Source: Luteolibacter ambystomatis
GTDB lineage: Bacteria; Verrucomicrobiota; Verrucomicrobiia; Verrucomicrobiales; Akkermansiaceae
Assembly: GCF_018137965.1 (NCBI RefSeq)
Contig: NZ_CP073100.1
Span: 496,001-560,000 of the forward strand
DNA length: 64,000 bases
Direction of reading: 5' to 3'
Below, in pieces: positions 26,451 through 36,557 of the stretch (positions are counted from its first letter, which is position 1; each line of letters begins with the position of its first letter). A program made the position numbers and the translations under genes. The notes beneath the pieces were generated by a model, which searched no databases, was not told the origin of the DNA, and saw only the letters and a list, made by a program, of their open reading frames with translations.

Positions 26451-28460
26451 ATGGTGATCAGGTCCGATCCGGACCTAGACCCCATGGCAATCGAGCACCC
26501 GTTCCAAGCTCTCTTCGAAACCTTCGGCCGGCTCCCCATCGTCCACGCCGAAACCGTCAACCGGCAGGCCTACGAACAGTTGTGGGATTTGCTGGCGGTT
26601 GACCTCGAACAGTCCGGCCGCTGCATCCTTCTGAAGGCCCCGCGCGCCGGGCACGGCAAGACCCATCTTCTTTCCCGTCTTCAGCACCATCTCGGCCAAG
26701 GCCATGAGTTCATTCCCCTGCATGCCGCTCATGGCAGTCTGATCGATGCCGCCACGGCCACTGCGGATACCTTGGCACGGCTCGGCCGCTCGCTTCCCGC
26801 GGGTGGAGGGCTGACGGTGCTCGATCTTCTGGTCCGCCGCTTGTTTGCCCAGGCGCTGCAGCCGCTGGTGCGCTCCGGAGAAGTTCCCTGCCAGGATCGG
26901 GAAGGCGCGCTCGCCGCCCTCCGCAACCGGCCTATCGAGACTTTCGATTTCCATCACCCGAACGCCGTCACGGCACACTGGGCGAAGGAGAACTTCGAAG
27001 TGCTCGGTCCGCGTCTGGCCTTGGAACTGGCGCAGCGGAGCACGGCTCCATTGCGCGAGGTCATGTTCTGGGTGGACGCCCTGTTCCGCTTCGCTTCCAC
27101 TCCCGTGGATCATCCTCTTCGCGCGGGTGCGCTGATGCAGACGGTGGCTGTCGCCGGACTGCCCGAGTCCCAGGTATTCGAGCGCCTCGCAACGCTGTTG
27201 GGTTTGGTCAGCCAGCTTGTCCGGGTGGTGTTGGTCGCGGATGATCTTGAAGGATTTTCGGCGGATGAATCCGCGGCCCTCCGGCTGGCGGCGTTTCTGG
27301 GATCGCTCCGCCATTCCGCGGAGCGGATTGATGCGATCGTCTCCGTCAATCGTGACATTTGGGAAAGCGCCTTCCTGCCACGCCTCAGCGCCGGCCTTGC
27401 CGACCGCCTTGCGGAGGTGGTGGTGGAGTTGGAGCCACTGGGACGCCACGAAATCATCGCGCTTCTGGATGCACGGGCCCCGGGGCTTGGTGGCCGCGTA
27501 TACGAGCGTCTCGATCTCAATCAGGAGGTACACCATGCGCGGGGGATTCTCCGTGCCGCCGGTGATGCCTGGGTCCATGCCGCCCGCCAGAATGCCCAGG
27601 CGCCTCCGGCAGCGGTCGCACCCCGGGCGGTGGAGCTGGAACCGCAGCTTCACATTCCTGCGGTAGCGGACGAGCCTGCCACGGTCACGGTCACTCCTCC
27701 GGCCGCGGTTGCCGCTGCCGTGGCCGCGGCTGTGACGGAGGAAACCCATGAGCGTAATCACGTGGAGGTCTTTCCACCGGTGGAGGCCGCAACTCCGCCC
27801 GTGGCCACGGATGCCCCTCTGGCATTCCAAATCCCTGAGCCGGAATCTCCGGTGCAGCTTGGGGAATCTGTTCCTCTTCCGACTGAAGAGCGGCCTCCCA
27901 AGGTTTGGAGTTTCGAGCCCACGGGTGTGGAAATACCGGTGGCCAGATTGATTCCGAATCCCATAGCCGCTCCGCCTCAGGATATTCCCGTTGCCACGCT
28001 GGTTCCCGAACCTGCTGCTGCGGAAGCCTTCCAGCTTCCGCCCGTCGCCAGCGAGCCTCCACCCATTGCTCCCGAGGTGCAGGAACCGGTGCCCGTGGCC
28101 TATGTTCCCTCTCCGGGAACTTTCCATGAAACTCCCCTGTCGGAAGTGCTCGCCACGGAGGCCGCGCACGATGCCCCTCCGGTGTCATGGCCCGCTCCCC
28201 AGGCGGTTCCCGCCGCCGCTTCTCCCTTCCAGGCCGCTCCGCCGCAGGCCGCGGTGTATGGCGAGGCAGAACCTGCCGGTTTCGCCGCCGCTGCCTCCAC
28301 GCACGCGCCGGTGTATGCGGAAGCGAATACCGCAACGGTGCCCGCCGGTCCGCCTCCGGTTCCCGCTTCCCACGCCGCGCCGGCGGATACTCCCGCTCCG
28401 GAAACCGATCGGGTGGATGAATTGCTGCGCCAGTTCCGCGAACGATACGCGAAGGGATAA
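26451..28460 (+). CDS. P-loop ATPase with long Pro/Ala-rich C-terminal tail
   Basis: 669 residues from 26451; the ATG at 26484 (658 residues, MAIEHPFQALFETFGR) is an equally good start. The Walker A motif APRAGHGKT has its lysine at about residue 70 and a Walker B-like VVLVADDLEGF lies near 265. A sensor/winged-helix-like region runs to about 385. Residues about 385-645 are low complexity, rich in Pro, Ala, Glu and Val, followed by a conserved-looking end (DELLRQFRERYAKG). It follows the pilus-like pair on the same strand 59 bases later. It does not resemble PilB/PilT or ExeA closely enough to name it. Role unknown; an AAA-type ATPase linked to the envelope complex is possible. Confidence 0.65.
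   Translation: MVIRSDPDLDPMAIEHPFQALFETFGRLPIVHAETVNRQAYEQLWDLLAVDLEQSGRCILLKAPRAGHGKTHLLSRLQHHLGQGHEFIPLHAAHGSLIDAATATADTLARLGRSLPAGGGLTVLDLLVRRLFAQALQPLVRSGEVPCQDREGALAALRNRPIETFDFHHPNAVTAHWAKENFEVLGPRLALELAQRSTAPLREVMFWVDALFRFASTPVDHPLRAGALMQTVAVAGLPESQVFERLATLLGLVSQLVRVVLVADDLEGFSADESAALRLAAFLGSLRHSAERIDAIVSVNRDIWESAFLPRLSAGLADRLAEVVVELEPLGRHEIIALLDARAPGLGGRVYERLDLNQEVHHARGILRAAGDAWVHAARQNAQAPPAAVAPRAVELEPQLHIPAVADEPATVTVTPPAAVAAAVAAAVTEETHERNHVEVFPPVEAATPPVATDAPLAFQIPEPESPVQLGESVPLPTEERPPKVWSFEPTGVEIPVARLIPNPIAAPPQDIPVATLVPEPAAAEAFQLPPVASEPPPIAPEVQEPVPVAYVPSPGTFHETPLSEVLATEAAHDAPPVSWPAPQAVPAAASPFQAAPPQAAVYGEAEPAGFAAAASTHAPVYAEANTATVPAGPPPVPASHAAPADTPAPETDRVDELLRQFRERYAKG
26461..26475. 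promoter_or_regulatory. Inverted repeat GGTCCG-ATC-CGGACC
   Basis: A perfect 6-3-6 inverted repeat lies between the two possible start codons of the ATPase gene, eight bases before the second (26484). If it is an operator or leader hairpin, the second start is the real one. Confidence 0.35.
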
Positions 28461-28488
28461 ATTCATCAGGTTTCGTGTCATTTTTGCC

Positions 28489-28516
28489 TTGCGCGGAACC
28501 CCGGCCCCCGATCATC
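28489..28516 (+). promoter_or_regulatory. Candidate tRNA-Asn promoter
   Basis: TTGCGC (28489-28494), 16 bases, then ATCATC (28511-28516), 37 bases before the tRNA. The stretch CTTGC...CATC(C/T)TCCGCCC closely resembles the topoisomerase promoter at 18823-18851. Confidence 0.4.
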
Positions 28517-28553
28517 TTCCGCCCGCCCCGCAACCCGGGGCGACAATGGCAAA

Positions 28554-28628
28554 TCCGGTGTAGCTCAGCGGTAGAGCGGGTGGCTGTTAACCACTAGGTC
28601 GTAGGTTCGAGCCCTACCGCCGGAGCCA
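28554..28628 (+). tRNA. tRNA-Asn (GTT)
   Basis: 75 bases including an encoded CCA. Acceptor TCCGGTG pairs with CGCCGGA (one G-U). The D-arm region TAGCTCAGCGGTAGAGC, the anticodon loop CTGTTAA flanked by the GTGG/CCAC stem, and the T-loop GGTTCGAGCC are all present. The anticodon is GTT. Confidence 0.97.
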
Positions 28629-28631
28629 ACT

Positions 28632-28672
28632 GAAGGCCCCGATCCTCACAGGATCGGGGCCTTCGCCCTTTC
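28632..28672 (+). terminator. Strong hairpin after tRNA-Asn
   Basis: A 15-bp stem, GAAGGCCCCGATCCT with AGGATCGGGGCCTTC (28632-28646 with 28650-28664), has a three-base loop and is followed by GCCCTTTCC. It begins four bases after the tRNA. The stem is very stable and the T-run is short. Confidence 0.75.
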
Positions 28673-28880
28673 CGGCAGAGAGAAGCTCCTCCAAACACAT
28701 CACTCCCTTGTGTGGCTCGCGCCCGATGTCGATCCAGCCCTTGGACGGATCGATTTGCGTCCGGATAATTCAAAGACTTGAAGAACAGATGTGTCATCCG
28801 TATGAGCGTCGTCAGCCTTTCAGGCGGACTCTTGTCCCGCTGCCGGTCATGGCTGCGGAAACCATTCAATGTGATATCCA

Positions 28881-29768
28881 ATGAAGTCTCGCTCTATCAT
28901 TGCCCTGACCCTTGGAGGACTCGCATCGGCGGTTTGTGTTTTCAAGATGCAGGGAACATCTCAGGAATCCCTCGCAACCCGAGCCGAAGCTTCGCATCCG
29001 AGAGAGGCGCGCAAGCCCGCCCAAAATCACAAGTGGACCTTGAACGAGGCTTCCGTGCCTGCGACCCGATCTTTGCCGGGGACCACCATGCAAACGCCGC
29101 CCGCGGATGAAGAATTGCCCGCGGGCAAGCGGCAGCCGCGTGGCATTCCGTCGTATGCTTCTGGAAAAGCTTCCATAAGATCTGACCATTCTTCCGCGGG
29201 TGAGTTGTCGAAATCATTTTCCTCTTCCAACAGCGGGCAAATCGTTGCCGCCGGAACTGGCGGAGAAGAGCTGTGGCACGAAGGGACTCCCATCTTCGCC
29301 GCCCCGCTCATTGATTCGGCTTCATTCGCTCCGGATGGCTCTGCTGCGGTTTCGGCCATTGTAGGATCGGATGACTCCGATTCCATGTCACGGACCGATG
29401 CTTCGTCGGGCGGTCAACAGCAGATGGCACCCACAGGAGTGCGCGGGATCTGGCTGGTTTCTTCCTCCGGTGAGAAGCAGCGGATATCATCCGAAACGAT
29501 GGATGCATACGCACCATCCCTTTCTCCGGATGGTTCCAAGATCGCATTCATGGGGCGCGAATTCGACGAGTCCGGCAAGCCTTCGGCCGGGCGCCTCTAC
29601 GTCGGCCATGTTTCCATGGGCAGCTTCCAGTCGTATGTAGTTCAAAGGGCGTGGTCGTCCTTTTCGGATACCAGTGCCGCTCAATGGCTGGATGAGAATC
29701 GCGTCAGCATCGTGTCGGATCGTGGAGATCGGCAGGTGTTGCGGGTGGTTCCGGATGGGGACGAATAG
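28881..29768 (+). CDS. Secreted small WD40-like (PD40) beta-propeller protein
   Basis: 295 residues with a short N-terminal hydrophobic signal (about 5-22). Residues 30-120 are polar and poorly ordered. The C-terminal half carries TolB-type PD40 blade motifs (AYAPSLSPDGSKIAFMGRE, and a preceding DSASFAPDGSAAVSAIVG), so it is a partial propeller of three or four blades. That is too few to close a ring alone, so it may pair with itself or another protein. No catalytic residues were seen. It stands alone between tRNA-Asn and the HU gene. The 252 bases upstream contain the tRNA terminator and no other recognised feature. Function unknown. Confidence 0.6.
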   Translation: MKSRSIIALTLGGLASAVCVFKMQGTSQESLATRAEASHPREARKPAQNHKWTLNEASVPATRSLPGTTMQTPPADEELPAGKRQPRGIPSYASGKASIRSDHSSAGELSKSFSSSNSGQIVAAGTGGEELWHEGTPIFAAPLIDSASFAPDGSAAVSAIVGSDDSDSMSRTDASSGGQQQMAPTGVRGIWLVSSSGEKQRISSETMDAYAPSLSPDGSKIAFMGREFDESGKPSAGRLYVGHVSMGSFQSYVVQRAWSSFSDTSAAQWLDENRVSIVSDRGDRQVLRVVPDGDE

Positions 29769-29891
29769 GAAGGGATGCTGCTGTTTCAGGCGGCATGTCC
29801 TTCGGGATATTCCGGGCCTGTTGGTGGATGCCGGCCTGGGGGGAATTGAGCTGGAAACACCTGTTCTTTGTGGCCGTTTTTCGTTCCCTTC

Positions 29892-29920
29892 TTGACTCCA
29901 GCCGTTCTGTTGGAGAATCG
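29892..29920 (+). promoter_or_regulatory. Candidate promoter of the HU gene
   Basis: TTGACT (29892-29897), 17 bases, then GAATCG (29915-29920); an alternative -10 GAGAAT (29913-29918) has a 15-base spacer. Either puts the transcription start within a few bases of the ATG at 29932, with no ribosome binding site. Confidence 0.35.
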
Positions 29921-29931
29921 TTCCCCGAAGT

Positions 29932-30261
29932 ATGGCTAAGAAACCAGCACCCGTAAAAGACCGCTATAGCAAGACCCAGATCCTTGACGAGATCGCGGCC
30001 AGCACCCAGCTCACTCGCAAGCAGGTGGCAGCCGTTCTCGACAGCCTCACCGACGTCATCGAAAGCCACGTCAACAAGAAGGCCGTCGGTGAATTCGTCC
30101 TGCCCGGTCTGCTCAAGATCAACACGATCAAGAAGCCTGCCGTGAAGGCTCGCAAGGGCATCAACCCCTTCACCAAGGAGGAAGTGACCTTCAAGGCGAA
30201 GCCGGCCACCACCGTGATCAAGGTGCGCGCGCTCAAGAAGCTGAAGGACATGGCCCTCTGA
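29932..30261 (+). CDS. HU family DNA-binding protein
   Basis: 109 residues. It binds and bends DNA as a dimer and helps organise the nucleoid. The family layout is clear: helical dimerisation part (YSKTQILDEIAASTQLTRKQVAAVL), then the beta-arm region with GEFVLPGLLKINTIKKPAVKARKGINPFTKE, equivalent to the DNA-binding arm. It is somewhat longer than the typical 90 residues owing to an N-terminal Lys/Pro extension (MAKKPAPVKDR) and a basic C-terminus (KVRALKKLKDMAL), a form common in Verrucomicrobiota. It is monocistronic: a promoter-like pair lies upstream and a terminator 29 bases downstream. Confidence 0.93.
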   Translation: MAKKPAPVKDRYSKTQILDEIAASTQLTRKQVAAVLDSLTDVIESHVNKKAVGEFVLPGLLKINTIKKPAVKARKGINPFTKEEVTFKAKPATTVIKVRALKKLKDMAL

Positions 30262-30290
30262 AGGGTTGTTTCCAGTATTCTCAAACAGAA

Positions 30291-30319
30291 AGCCCGGTCC
30301 GAATGGTCCGGGCTTTTTT
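30291..30319 (+). terminator. Rho-independent terminator after the HU gene
   Basis: Stem AGCCCGG/CCGGGCT (30291-30297 with 30308-30314), extended inward by CC/GG across a T-T mismatch, followed by six T residues (30314-30319). Confidence 0.85.
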
Positions 30320-30668
30320 CGTGTTCAGGGCATTGGCGGGTGGATATGTGGATGTGGACCAGAAGCAACCGAAGTTTGTCCACAAAGTGAATTGATGGGA
30401 CAAGGAATGGGAAAACCATGAACAATATTCCCGGACCAGACACACCCATCGAAGGCTCCGCACGAAAGCCTGACGCGGATCTTTTGCGCGGGCTTTGCAT
30501 GCTGGACCGTTCCGGCCTTTCCATCTTCCACGCTGTCAGATGCGATGTCCCGGAGCCGCGCGAAGTGGGCACGACGGTCATTGTTCCGGAGACGGCGCTG
30601 CCTGTTCTGGACGCCGCCGCCGAACTCCGTTAGCGTGTGCGCCCCACCCGGTCCTCCGGGAATCCCGG
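30320..30668. other. Intergenic stretch between HU terminator and tRNA-Leu
   Basis: About 350 bases. Apart from a doubtful 71-codon frame (30418-30633, low confidence, listed separately) and a weak promoter-like pair CTGGAC/TTAGCG (30607-30612, 30630-30635) before the tRNA, nothing is recognised. An inverted repeat TTGTCC/GGACAA (around 30377 and 30398) is present. Confidence 0.4.
30418..30633 (+). CDS. Doubtful small ORF, 71 residues
   Basis: An open frame starting MNNIPGPDTPIEGS with no recognised domain, signal or membrane helix. An AAGGA lies 12 bases before the ATG, rather far for a ribosome binding site. Its stop codon overlaps the candidate -10 of tRNA-Leu. It may be a genuine hypothetical protein or chance. 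Confidence 0.22.
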   Translation: MNNIPGPDTPIEGSARKPDADLLRGLCMLDRSGLSIFHAVRCDVPEPREVGTTVIVPETALPVLDAAAELR

Positions 30669-30751
30669 GCCTCCGTGGTGGAATGGTAGACGCTGCGGAC
30701 TTAAAATCCGTTGTCCGCAAGGACGTGCCGGTTCGAGTCCGGCCGGAGGCA
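30669..30751 (+). tRNA. tRNA-Leu (TAA)
   Basis: 83 bases, class II with a long variable arm. Acceptor GCCTCCG pairs with CGGAGGC. The anticodon loop CTTAAAA sits on the GCGGA/TCCGT stem and the T-loop is GGTTCGAGTCC. Anticodon TAA. The 3' CCA is not encoded (ACCG follows), unlike the tRNA-Asn in this window. Confidence 0.96.
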
Positions 30752-30848
30752 CCGAGGGAATGCTTTGATGAGGATTGCGGTGGCCCGGCGGCTTTGGACC
30801 GGCCCCCTCCGGGGCTCCCCTCCGCCCGCCGAAGAGGTGATTGAGATG

Positions 30849-30878
30849 CAAAAACCCGATCCGGGAAATCCCGGATCG
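30849..30878 (-). terminator. Rho-independent terminator after the 1862-residue protein gene
   Basis: On the minus strand a 9-bp stem CGATCCGGG/CCCGGATCG (30857-30865 with 30870-30878) is followed, after GG, by TTTTT (30850-30854). It lies 50 bases after the stop codon and should end the sigma/FecR/repeat-protein operon. Confidence 0.8.
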
Positions 30879-30927
30879 AGCTCTGTTGCATTGCATTTAC
30901 CCGATGAAAACCGTCGTGCGAAGCTGC

Positions 30928-33900
30928 TCAGGGTTTCGGAGTGGCCTTGAGGCGGACGAAGAGCTTGCCGTTCACGGCATTGCTGCGGGCAATCTTCACC
31001 GTGACGTAGTCGTAGGCCGGTATGCTCTGGTCGATGGACACCACTCCGTCGGAGGGATCCGCATCCGGGATGGGAATGTCGGTCCATGAGGCGAGGCCTG
31101 TTCCCCACTGGACGGTGACATTGGTGTCCTGCTTCGATTGGGTGCTGCGCAGGAAGTAGAAGTAGAGGTAGTTCGCATCCGAGCCCTGCATCGGCAGTTC
31201 GGAAGAACTGAATGCCAGCGGATTGGCCATCAAGACATACTCAAGCAGGTTGGCTAGACCATCGTGATCCGGGTCCTGGGTGAGGCCGTTGTTGACGGAG
31301 GTCAGACCTTGCGCCGCGGCCCAAACGAGGAATGGCGCATTTGTCAGCTTGATCTGTCCCGCGGTGCTGGTGTCCACGGCGTAGCCCGACGGAAGGCCGG
31401 TCACCGTGGTGAACGCCGGTGCCGCCCCGGTGTAGGTGGCGATCACGTAGCTCGATGCGGTGGGCGCGGAAACCGTGGAGATGGCCAGCGTGGCCCCGGT
31501 GAGGGTCAGGCTGCCATTCACCACCAGTTTGTCGCTGGTGGCCCCGTTCAGTTTGCAGGCGTAGGTGCCGCCATTGAGGACAACCGCACCGGTGGTCAGC
31601 GTGCCGGTACCGGTGGTGCCGGGAGCGATCTTCCCCGCTGCGGTCACCGTACCATTGACCGTGCCGGTACCGCCGAGGGTGCCGCTTGCGTCAACGCTCA
31701 CCGCGCTGCCCGATGCCAGGGAACCGGTGATCAGCAGGGTGCCCGCATTCACCACAGTGGCGCCGGTGTAGGTTTGGACTCCCGTCAGAGTGGTGGTGCC
31801 GGAGCCCACCTGTTTCAGCTGACCAGTTCCGGAGATGATGTTGGAGAAGCTGCCGGCCGCATCGGAACGGTTGAAGGACAGCGCCGAGTTGTTCGTGACA
31901 TTGAGGCCGCCAAGCGTGCCGGTTGCGCCACCATTGCCAACCATGAGCGTCGTTCCGGCACCGGTAATGGCGAGGGACTTGGTGGCAGTGCCGGCGATGG
32001 TGTTGGTGCCGGAGAAGGCCACCGTGCCGCCGCCCGTGATGGTCAGCACGGAGGTGGCCGCATCGCCGGAAGGCGAGGTTCTAATGATCCCCTGGATGTC
32101 CAGGTCGATGCCGGAAGCCGTCGTGCCCGGCGCGACGGTGAATGTGGTGTTGCCCTGGCGCAGCGGGGAAAGCGCGGTGCCGCTGATCGTGGAGGTCGTG
32201 GACGAAGCAAACGTCTTCAGAGTCGAAGCACCAGCGAAGAAGTCGATGTTCGAGCCCGCGATGCCGGTGATGCTCCCGCCGGTCATGTTGATGGTGGCAC
32301 TGCCCAGCGTCTGGTTGCCCGTCGAGTTGACGTCGAGGTTGCCGCCCACGAGGTTGATGGTGTTGAGGCGAGTTGTCGCATCGTAACCTGCCGCATCGCC
32401 GGTGCTCAACCGCAGGGTCGCGCCGGTGTTGATGGTGGCCACACCGCGCATGGCACCGTTGGCTCCGCCGCCGCCGGTGAGGTCAAGGATGCCCTGGCTG
32501 ACGGTGGTGCCACCAGTGTAGGTGGTCTGATTGCTGAACGTGAGCGTGCCCGCACCAGTCTTGGTCAGTGCTCCCGCACCGGAGACGCCCCCGGAGAACG
32601 TCTGTGCGGTGGAGGAGGCGTGGTTGAAGGTCGCACCCGAGGCGATGGAGATGGCACCGGGATAAGCACCGGAGTTCAACGAGCCGGAACCGCTGATGAC
32701 CAGTGTGCCGCCACTGACGGCCGTCGCACCAGTGTAAGTGTTCGTAGCGGTGAGCGTGAGGGTTCCGGTGCCGAGCTTGGCGAGTCCCAGCGTATCGGCC
32801 ACCGTGCCGACATGGTTCGCAATGGCGGTGGCATAGGTGAAATTGCCGCCGGCATTGGTGGTATCAAGGCCGATGCTCGAACCATTCTTGAACCCTTGGG
32901 TGGCGGTGACGGCACCAACATTCGTGAGACTCTGGAGGGTATCGATGTCCGCCGAGGTGAACTCGCCGGTTCCACCGATATTGAAGGCGGCGATCGCTCC
33001 GGAGGCGACGGTCAGGTTGGCAGCAGTCCACGAGGCAGGAGTGTTGTTATAGAGGGCGACCTGCTTGGTGAATTGCGCCGCACCGCCATTGATGGTGGTG
33101 GTACCGGTGTAGGTATTGGCGGCGGTGAAAATCACCTTGCTGCCACCGTCACCCGCGAGCTTGTCGATCGTGACGGGTCCGGTGCCGGAGACGACCCCGT
33201 TGACGACGAGGTTCTTCGCATTCCACTGGCTCTTGAAAGTGCCGCCGGAAGCGCCGATCGTGATGGCACCGCTGAGATTGTTCACCCCGTCCTGGCTGAG
33301 CAGTGTGCCGCCATTGAGCGTGATGTTGTTCGCGAAGGTCGTCCCCGTGGTGGTGGTGTTCACCCAGAACTGGAGCGTGGCACCGGTGTTGACGGTGGCG
33401 CTGCCCGTGCCCAGCGCGGTCGCGCCGGTACCGGTATTGTTACCCGCGGAGAGAGTGCCGCCATTGACGGTGGTGCCGCCGGTGTAGGTATTCGCCCCCG
33501 AGAGCGCGACACTGCCGGTCGTCTGCAACGCCACGGCCCCGGTGCCGTTGTCCGCGATCTTGGAAGAGACGAAGATGAGATTCGTGCTGCCGTTGTGAAT
33601 GTCGATGGTTCCCGCGGTATCGTCCGCGCCACCGGCCGTGAGCGTTCCGCTCTGGATCGTCAGTGCCGAGGCGCCGGTTCCCGAGAAGATGCGGCCGCTC
33701 GCGCCGAGACGCAGGACATTGGTCCCGAGATCCGTGATCGTGGTGCCGCCGGTGGCGGTCTGGAAGAGGGTGCTGATGTCGGTGGTTGCCGCACCGAGCG
33801 TGATGTTGGTCGAAGTCCCTCCCGTGCCTTCGATGATACGGACGATGGAGCCCGCGCTGCTGGTGATCGTCTTTGTGCCGGTGGCCCGGTTGACATCCGC

Positions 33901-36516
33901 GTAGGTCACGCTGGCGGCGACGATGTTGCCCAGTCCGCCACCCAGCGTGCCATCGTTCATGGCGAGCTGGTTGCCAGCGAAGGTGATGTTGTCGAGGTAG
34001 CCTCCGCCATTGTTCGCCACCGTGGTGGTGGCGAGCCCGGCGGCCGCAATATTCAGCACGCCGTTGTTGGTGTAGTTGCCGAGGGCCAGCACGGTGGAAT
34101 TGAACCCACCGCGCGTGATACTGACATTTCCATTGATGGTGACGGGGCCCACGACTTCCACATGAGTGCCGGTTACTCCGCCCATCTGGAGGGTGCCTCC
34201 GTTCAGGATCAGTGCCCCGGTGTCGGAGAGTTTGGAATTGTCCTGCGTGTTGTAGTCCAGGACGAGCGTGCCGGCGTTCAAGGTCGTCGCACCGGTGAAG
34301 GTATTCCCACCCGAGAGTGTCTGCGTTCCCGTGCCGATTTTGGAGAGGGAGACAGTGCCCGCGCCGTTTTCCATCACACCGGCGAAGGTGGCGGTCGCGT
34401 TGGATTCACCCACCGTCCAGGTTGCATTCGTGGCGGCGGCTGAATTGGTCAGCTTGCCACCCGTGACGCCGTTGAAATTACTGGTGCTTTCCGAATGTCC
34501 GTTGAGGTCGAGCGTGCCGGCGAGTCCGTTCACGCCGTAGTTGGTGCCCGCATTGCCGCCATAGATCTGATCGGGGCCGATGCCGGTGAGCTTGACGGTG
34601 GTGCCGGTGGCCACGCTGCTGATCCCCGCAAGCGCGCGGGTGGTGGTGCCGGTCTTGGCGAGATCCAGTTCCCCTGCGGAGACGGCGGCATAGACGCTTG
34701 AGTTGTCGGCGGAGCCGCCGAAGACGAGCGTGCCCGCGCCGGTCTTCGTCAGAATGACGCTGCCGCCAGCGGCGTTGAGCGTGTTGGCGATGGTCAGGGT
34801 GGTCGCCGCGTTCGTCACCTCGAGGGTGCTGGCCGCCGTGACGGTGAAGGCGTGATCGGTCGAAACCGAACCACCTGTGTATTTGAAGGTGCCGCCGGCA
34901 AAGACCAGGTTGCCCGCCGCATTGGTGGCTGCACCGATGTTGCTGGCCACGCCGCTGTTGGCGAGGGTGCTGACGCTCAGAGTGGCACCGGCGCCCACCG
35001 TGGTGACACCGGTATAGCTGTTGTTGCCGGAGAGCACCGCGGTACCCGCGCTCACGTTCATCGCGCCACCGCCGGTGTTGAGATCACCGGCGAACGTCCA
35101 TGTCCCGGCCCCCGACTTGCCAATGTTCATCAGGCCGCCAAGAGCGGTGATGCCCCCGTCGAGTTGGCCATTGCCAGTGCCCCCGAAGGTCAGGCCTTTG
35201 GCGCCCGACCCTGTGGTCGTGGTGGCGGTGGTGAAACGGAGCAGGCCCGCACCGTTGTTGTTGACGGTCGCTCCGCCGGTGGTGCCGGAGAAATTCAGGA
35301 CACGGTCCGTCGTTTCTCCCGAGCCCGTGTAGGTCAGAATGCCCTGTGCTCCGCCGCCACCGAGGTTGATGGTGCCGTTGGTGCCGAGGTTCCCGCTGAA
35401 ACCGGTATTGCCGATGTTGGACACAGACACCGTCCCATTGGCCACGGTCGTCGCACCCGTGTAGGTGTTGGCTCCGGAAAGCGTGATCACCCCGGCAGCA
35501 AGGGCGTTATACAGGGAAAGGTTGAATCCTCCTGAAATGACCCCCGAAGACGTGATCCCGCCACCAGCAGCGTTCTGCAGGTAAATTCCGGAATCGCCAG
35601 TGAGGGTGATGTTCCCCGTGAAGGTGCAGTTTGTCGTTGAAACGCGGAGCGCACCGTTGTCCTGGCCGCCTTCACCCCAGCCCATCCCGCTGATGGAGAA
35701 ACTCTGGCTGAAGGTAGTAGTCGTCACACCGGAGGTGAAGCCAAGGAATTGCGCGCCGCTACCGACGACGATATTGGTCGCTCCGCCCAATCCCGACGAT
35801 ACGCCGTGGATCCGTCCTCTATCGACCTGCAGCGTGCCCGTGAAACCGGAGCCGAGGGAGATGGGAGCGGAGGGACACCAATTGGCCGAGCCATTGACTG
35901 CCTGGGCGGAATTCAGCCGCAAGGTGCCGGCTCCGGTAATATTGGCCCATGTGGGCGCGGCGGCGGTGGCATAGTTCAGGTAAAGTGAACCCGCAACGAC
36001 GGAATAGTTGCCCGTGCCGACGGTCCCGTTGGTCGTGCCATCGCCAATTTGCAATGTGCCGGCGTTGATGGCCGTGCCACCGGAGTAGGTGTTCCCTGCG
36101 GTCAGAACGAGCGTGTCGTTACCAGCCTTGGTCAGTCCTGCGGTTCCCGTGAGGATCGAGCTGATGGTGGCCGCGGTGTCGGTGGTGACCGTTGGCGAAC
36201 CGCTTGGAACCGCGAGAATGATCGCGTTTCCACTGATGGTCCAGGCGCTTCCCGTGGCACCGTTGTCGGAGAAGAAGATGTTACCGATGGTACGGTTCAC
36301 ACCGTTGAGGGACACGGCCGTGGTGGCGGTGATGTCGCTGGTGAAGTTCGCCGTGAACCCGGAGCCATCGGCGATGGTGCTCCCGGACCAGTTGACGGCA
36401 TCGGTCCAATTGCCGGACGGGGCGGTGACGACCCAAGTGCCATCGGCGGCGTTGGCCTGGAGAATAGCGGATCCAAAAAGGAGGGAGAGTTGAAGGAAAC
36501 GACAGGTTTTTTTCAT
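30928..36516 (-). CDS. Giant secreted autotransporter-type beta-repeat protein, last gene of ECF/FecR operon
   Basis: 1862 residues with a clean signal peptide ([20 protein letters not shown], cleavage near NAA). Almost the whole chain is autotransporter-associated beta-strand repeats (for example [58 protein letters not shown]), predicting one long beta-solenoid rich in Gly, Thr, Ser and Ala. No autotransporter barrel is present. The end has an aspartate loop [13 protein letters not shown], then a beta-rich tail ending [12 protein letters not shown], matching the tails of the proteins ending at 9745 and 47232. It starts 41 bases after the FecR/LamG gene, so its expression probably depends on the ECF sigma factor two genes upstream. 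Likely a surface or extracellular structural protein or adhesin. Confidence 0.85.
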   Translation of the reverse strand: MKKTCRFLQLSLLFGSAILQANAADGTWVVTAPSGNWTDAVNWSGSTIADGSGFTANFTSDITATTAVSLNGVNRTIGNIFFSDNGATGSAWTISGNAIILAVPSGSPTVTTDTAATISSILTGTAGLTKAGNDTLVLTAGNTYSGGTAINAGTLQIGDGTTNGTVGTGNYSVVAGSLYLNYATAAAPTWANITGAGTLRLNSAQAVNGSANWCPSAPISLGSGFTGTLQVDRGRIHGVSSGLGGATNIVVGSGAQFLGFTSGVTTTTFSQSFSISGMGWGEGGQDNGALRVSTTNCTFTGNITLTGDSGIYLQNAAGGGITSSGVISGGFNLSLYNALAAGVITLSGANTYTGATTVANGTVSVSNIGNTGFSGNLGTNGTINLGGGGAQGILTYTGSGETTDRVLNFSGTTGGATVNNNGAGLLRFTTATTTTGSGAKGLTFGGTGNGQLDGGITALGGLMNIGKSGAGTWTFAGDLNTGGGAMNVSAGTAVLSGNNSYTGVTTVGAGATLSVSTLANSGVASNIGAATNAAGNLVFAGGTFKYTGGSVSTDHAFTVTAASTLEVTNAATTLTIANTLNAAGGSVILTKTGAGTLVFGGSADNSSVYAAVSAGELDLAKTGTTTRALAGISSVATGTTVKLTGIGPDQIYGGNAGTNYGVNGLAGTLDLNGHSESTSNFNGVTGGKLTNSAAATNATWTVGESNATATFAGVMENGAGTVSLSKIGTGTQTLSGGNTFTGATTLNAGTLVLDYNTQDNSKLSDTGALILNGGTLQMGGVTGTHVEVVGPVTINGNVSITRGGFNSTVLALGNYTNNGVLNIAAAGLATTTVANNGGGYLDNITFAGNQLAMNDGTLGGGLGNIVAASVTYADVNRATGTKTITSSAGSIVRIIEGTGGTSTNITLGAATTDISTLFQTATGGTTITDLGTNVLRLGASGRIFSGTGASALTIQSGTLTAGGADDTAGTIDIHNGSTNLIFVSSKIADNGTGAVALQTTGSVALSGANTYTGGTTVNGGTLSAGNNTGTGATALGTGSATVNTGATLQFWVNTTTTGTTFANNITLNGGTLLSQDGVNNLSGAITIGASGGTFKSQWNAKNLVVNGVVSGTGPVTIDKLAGDGGSKVIFTAANTYTGTTTINGGAAQFTKQVALYNNTPASWTAANLTVASGAIAAFNIGGTGEFTSADIDTLQSLTNVGAVTATQGFKNGSSIGLDTTNAGGNFTYATAIANHVGTVADTLGLAKLGTGTLTLTATNTYTGATAVSGGTLVISGSGSLNSGAYPGAISIASGATFNHASSTAQTFSGGVSGAGALTKTGAGTLTFSNQTTYTGGTTVSQGILDLTGGGGANGAMRGVATINTGATLRLSTGDAAGYDATTRLNTINLVGGNLDVNSTGNQTLGSATINMTGGSITGIAGSNIDFFAGASTLKTFASSTTSTISGTALSPLRQGNTTFTVAPGTTASGIDLDIQGIIRTSPSGDAATSVLTITGGGTVAFSGTNTIAGTATKSLAITGAGTTLMVGNGGATGTLGGLNVTNNSALSFNRSDAAGSFSNIISGTGQLKQVGSGTTTLTGVQTYTGATVVNAGTLLITGSLASGSAVSVDASGTLGGTGTVNGTVTAAGKIAPGTTGTGTLTTGAVVLNGGTYACKLNGATSDKLVVNGSLTLTGATLAISTVSAPTASSYVIATYTGAAPAFTTVTGLPSGYAVDTSTAGQIKLTNAPFLVWAAAQGLTSVNNGLTQDPDHDGLANLLEYVLMANPLAFSSSELPMQGSDANYLYFYFLRSTQSKQDTNVTVQWGTGLASWTDIPIPDADPSDGVVSIDQSIPAYDYVTVKIARSNAVNGKLFVRLKATPKP

Positions 36517-36557
36517 GGGGTTGGGATGCGATTTTACAATGAGACGGGAGGGGAAAT

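Noticed and set aside
26451..28460. ExeA/GspA- or PilB-type identity for the P-loop protein
   Set aside because: Apart from the Walker motifs, no peptidoglycan-binding or GspE-type features (Asp/His boxes) are visible.
31264..34443. 1059-codon open frame on the + strand within the 1862-residue repeat protein gene
   Set aside because: Antisense to a gene with a signal peptide and repeats; Arg/Gly-rich composition without a recognisable domain.
30928..36516. Possible CRISPR array or tandem DNA repeats in the beta-repeat genes
   Set aside because: The periodicity is at protein level (degenerate Gly/Thr-rich units); no exact DNA repeats with constant spacers were seen.
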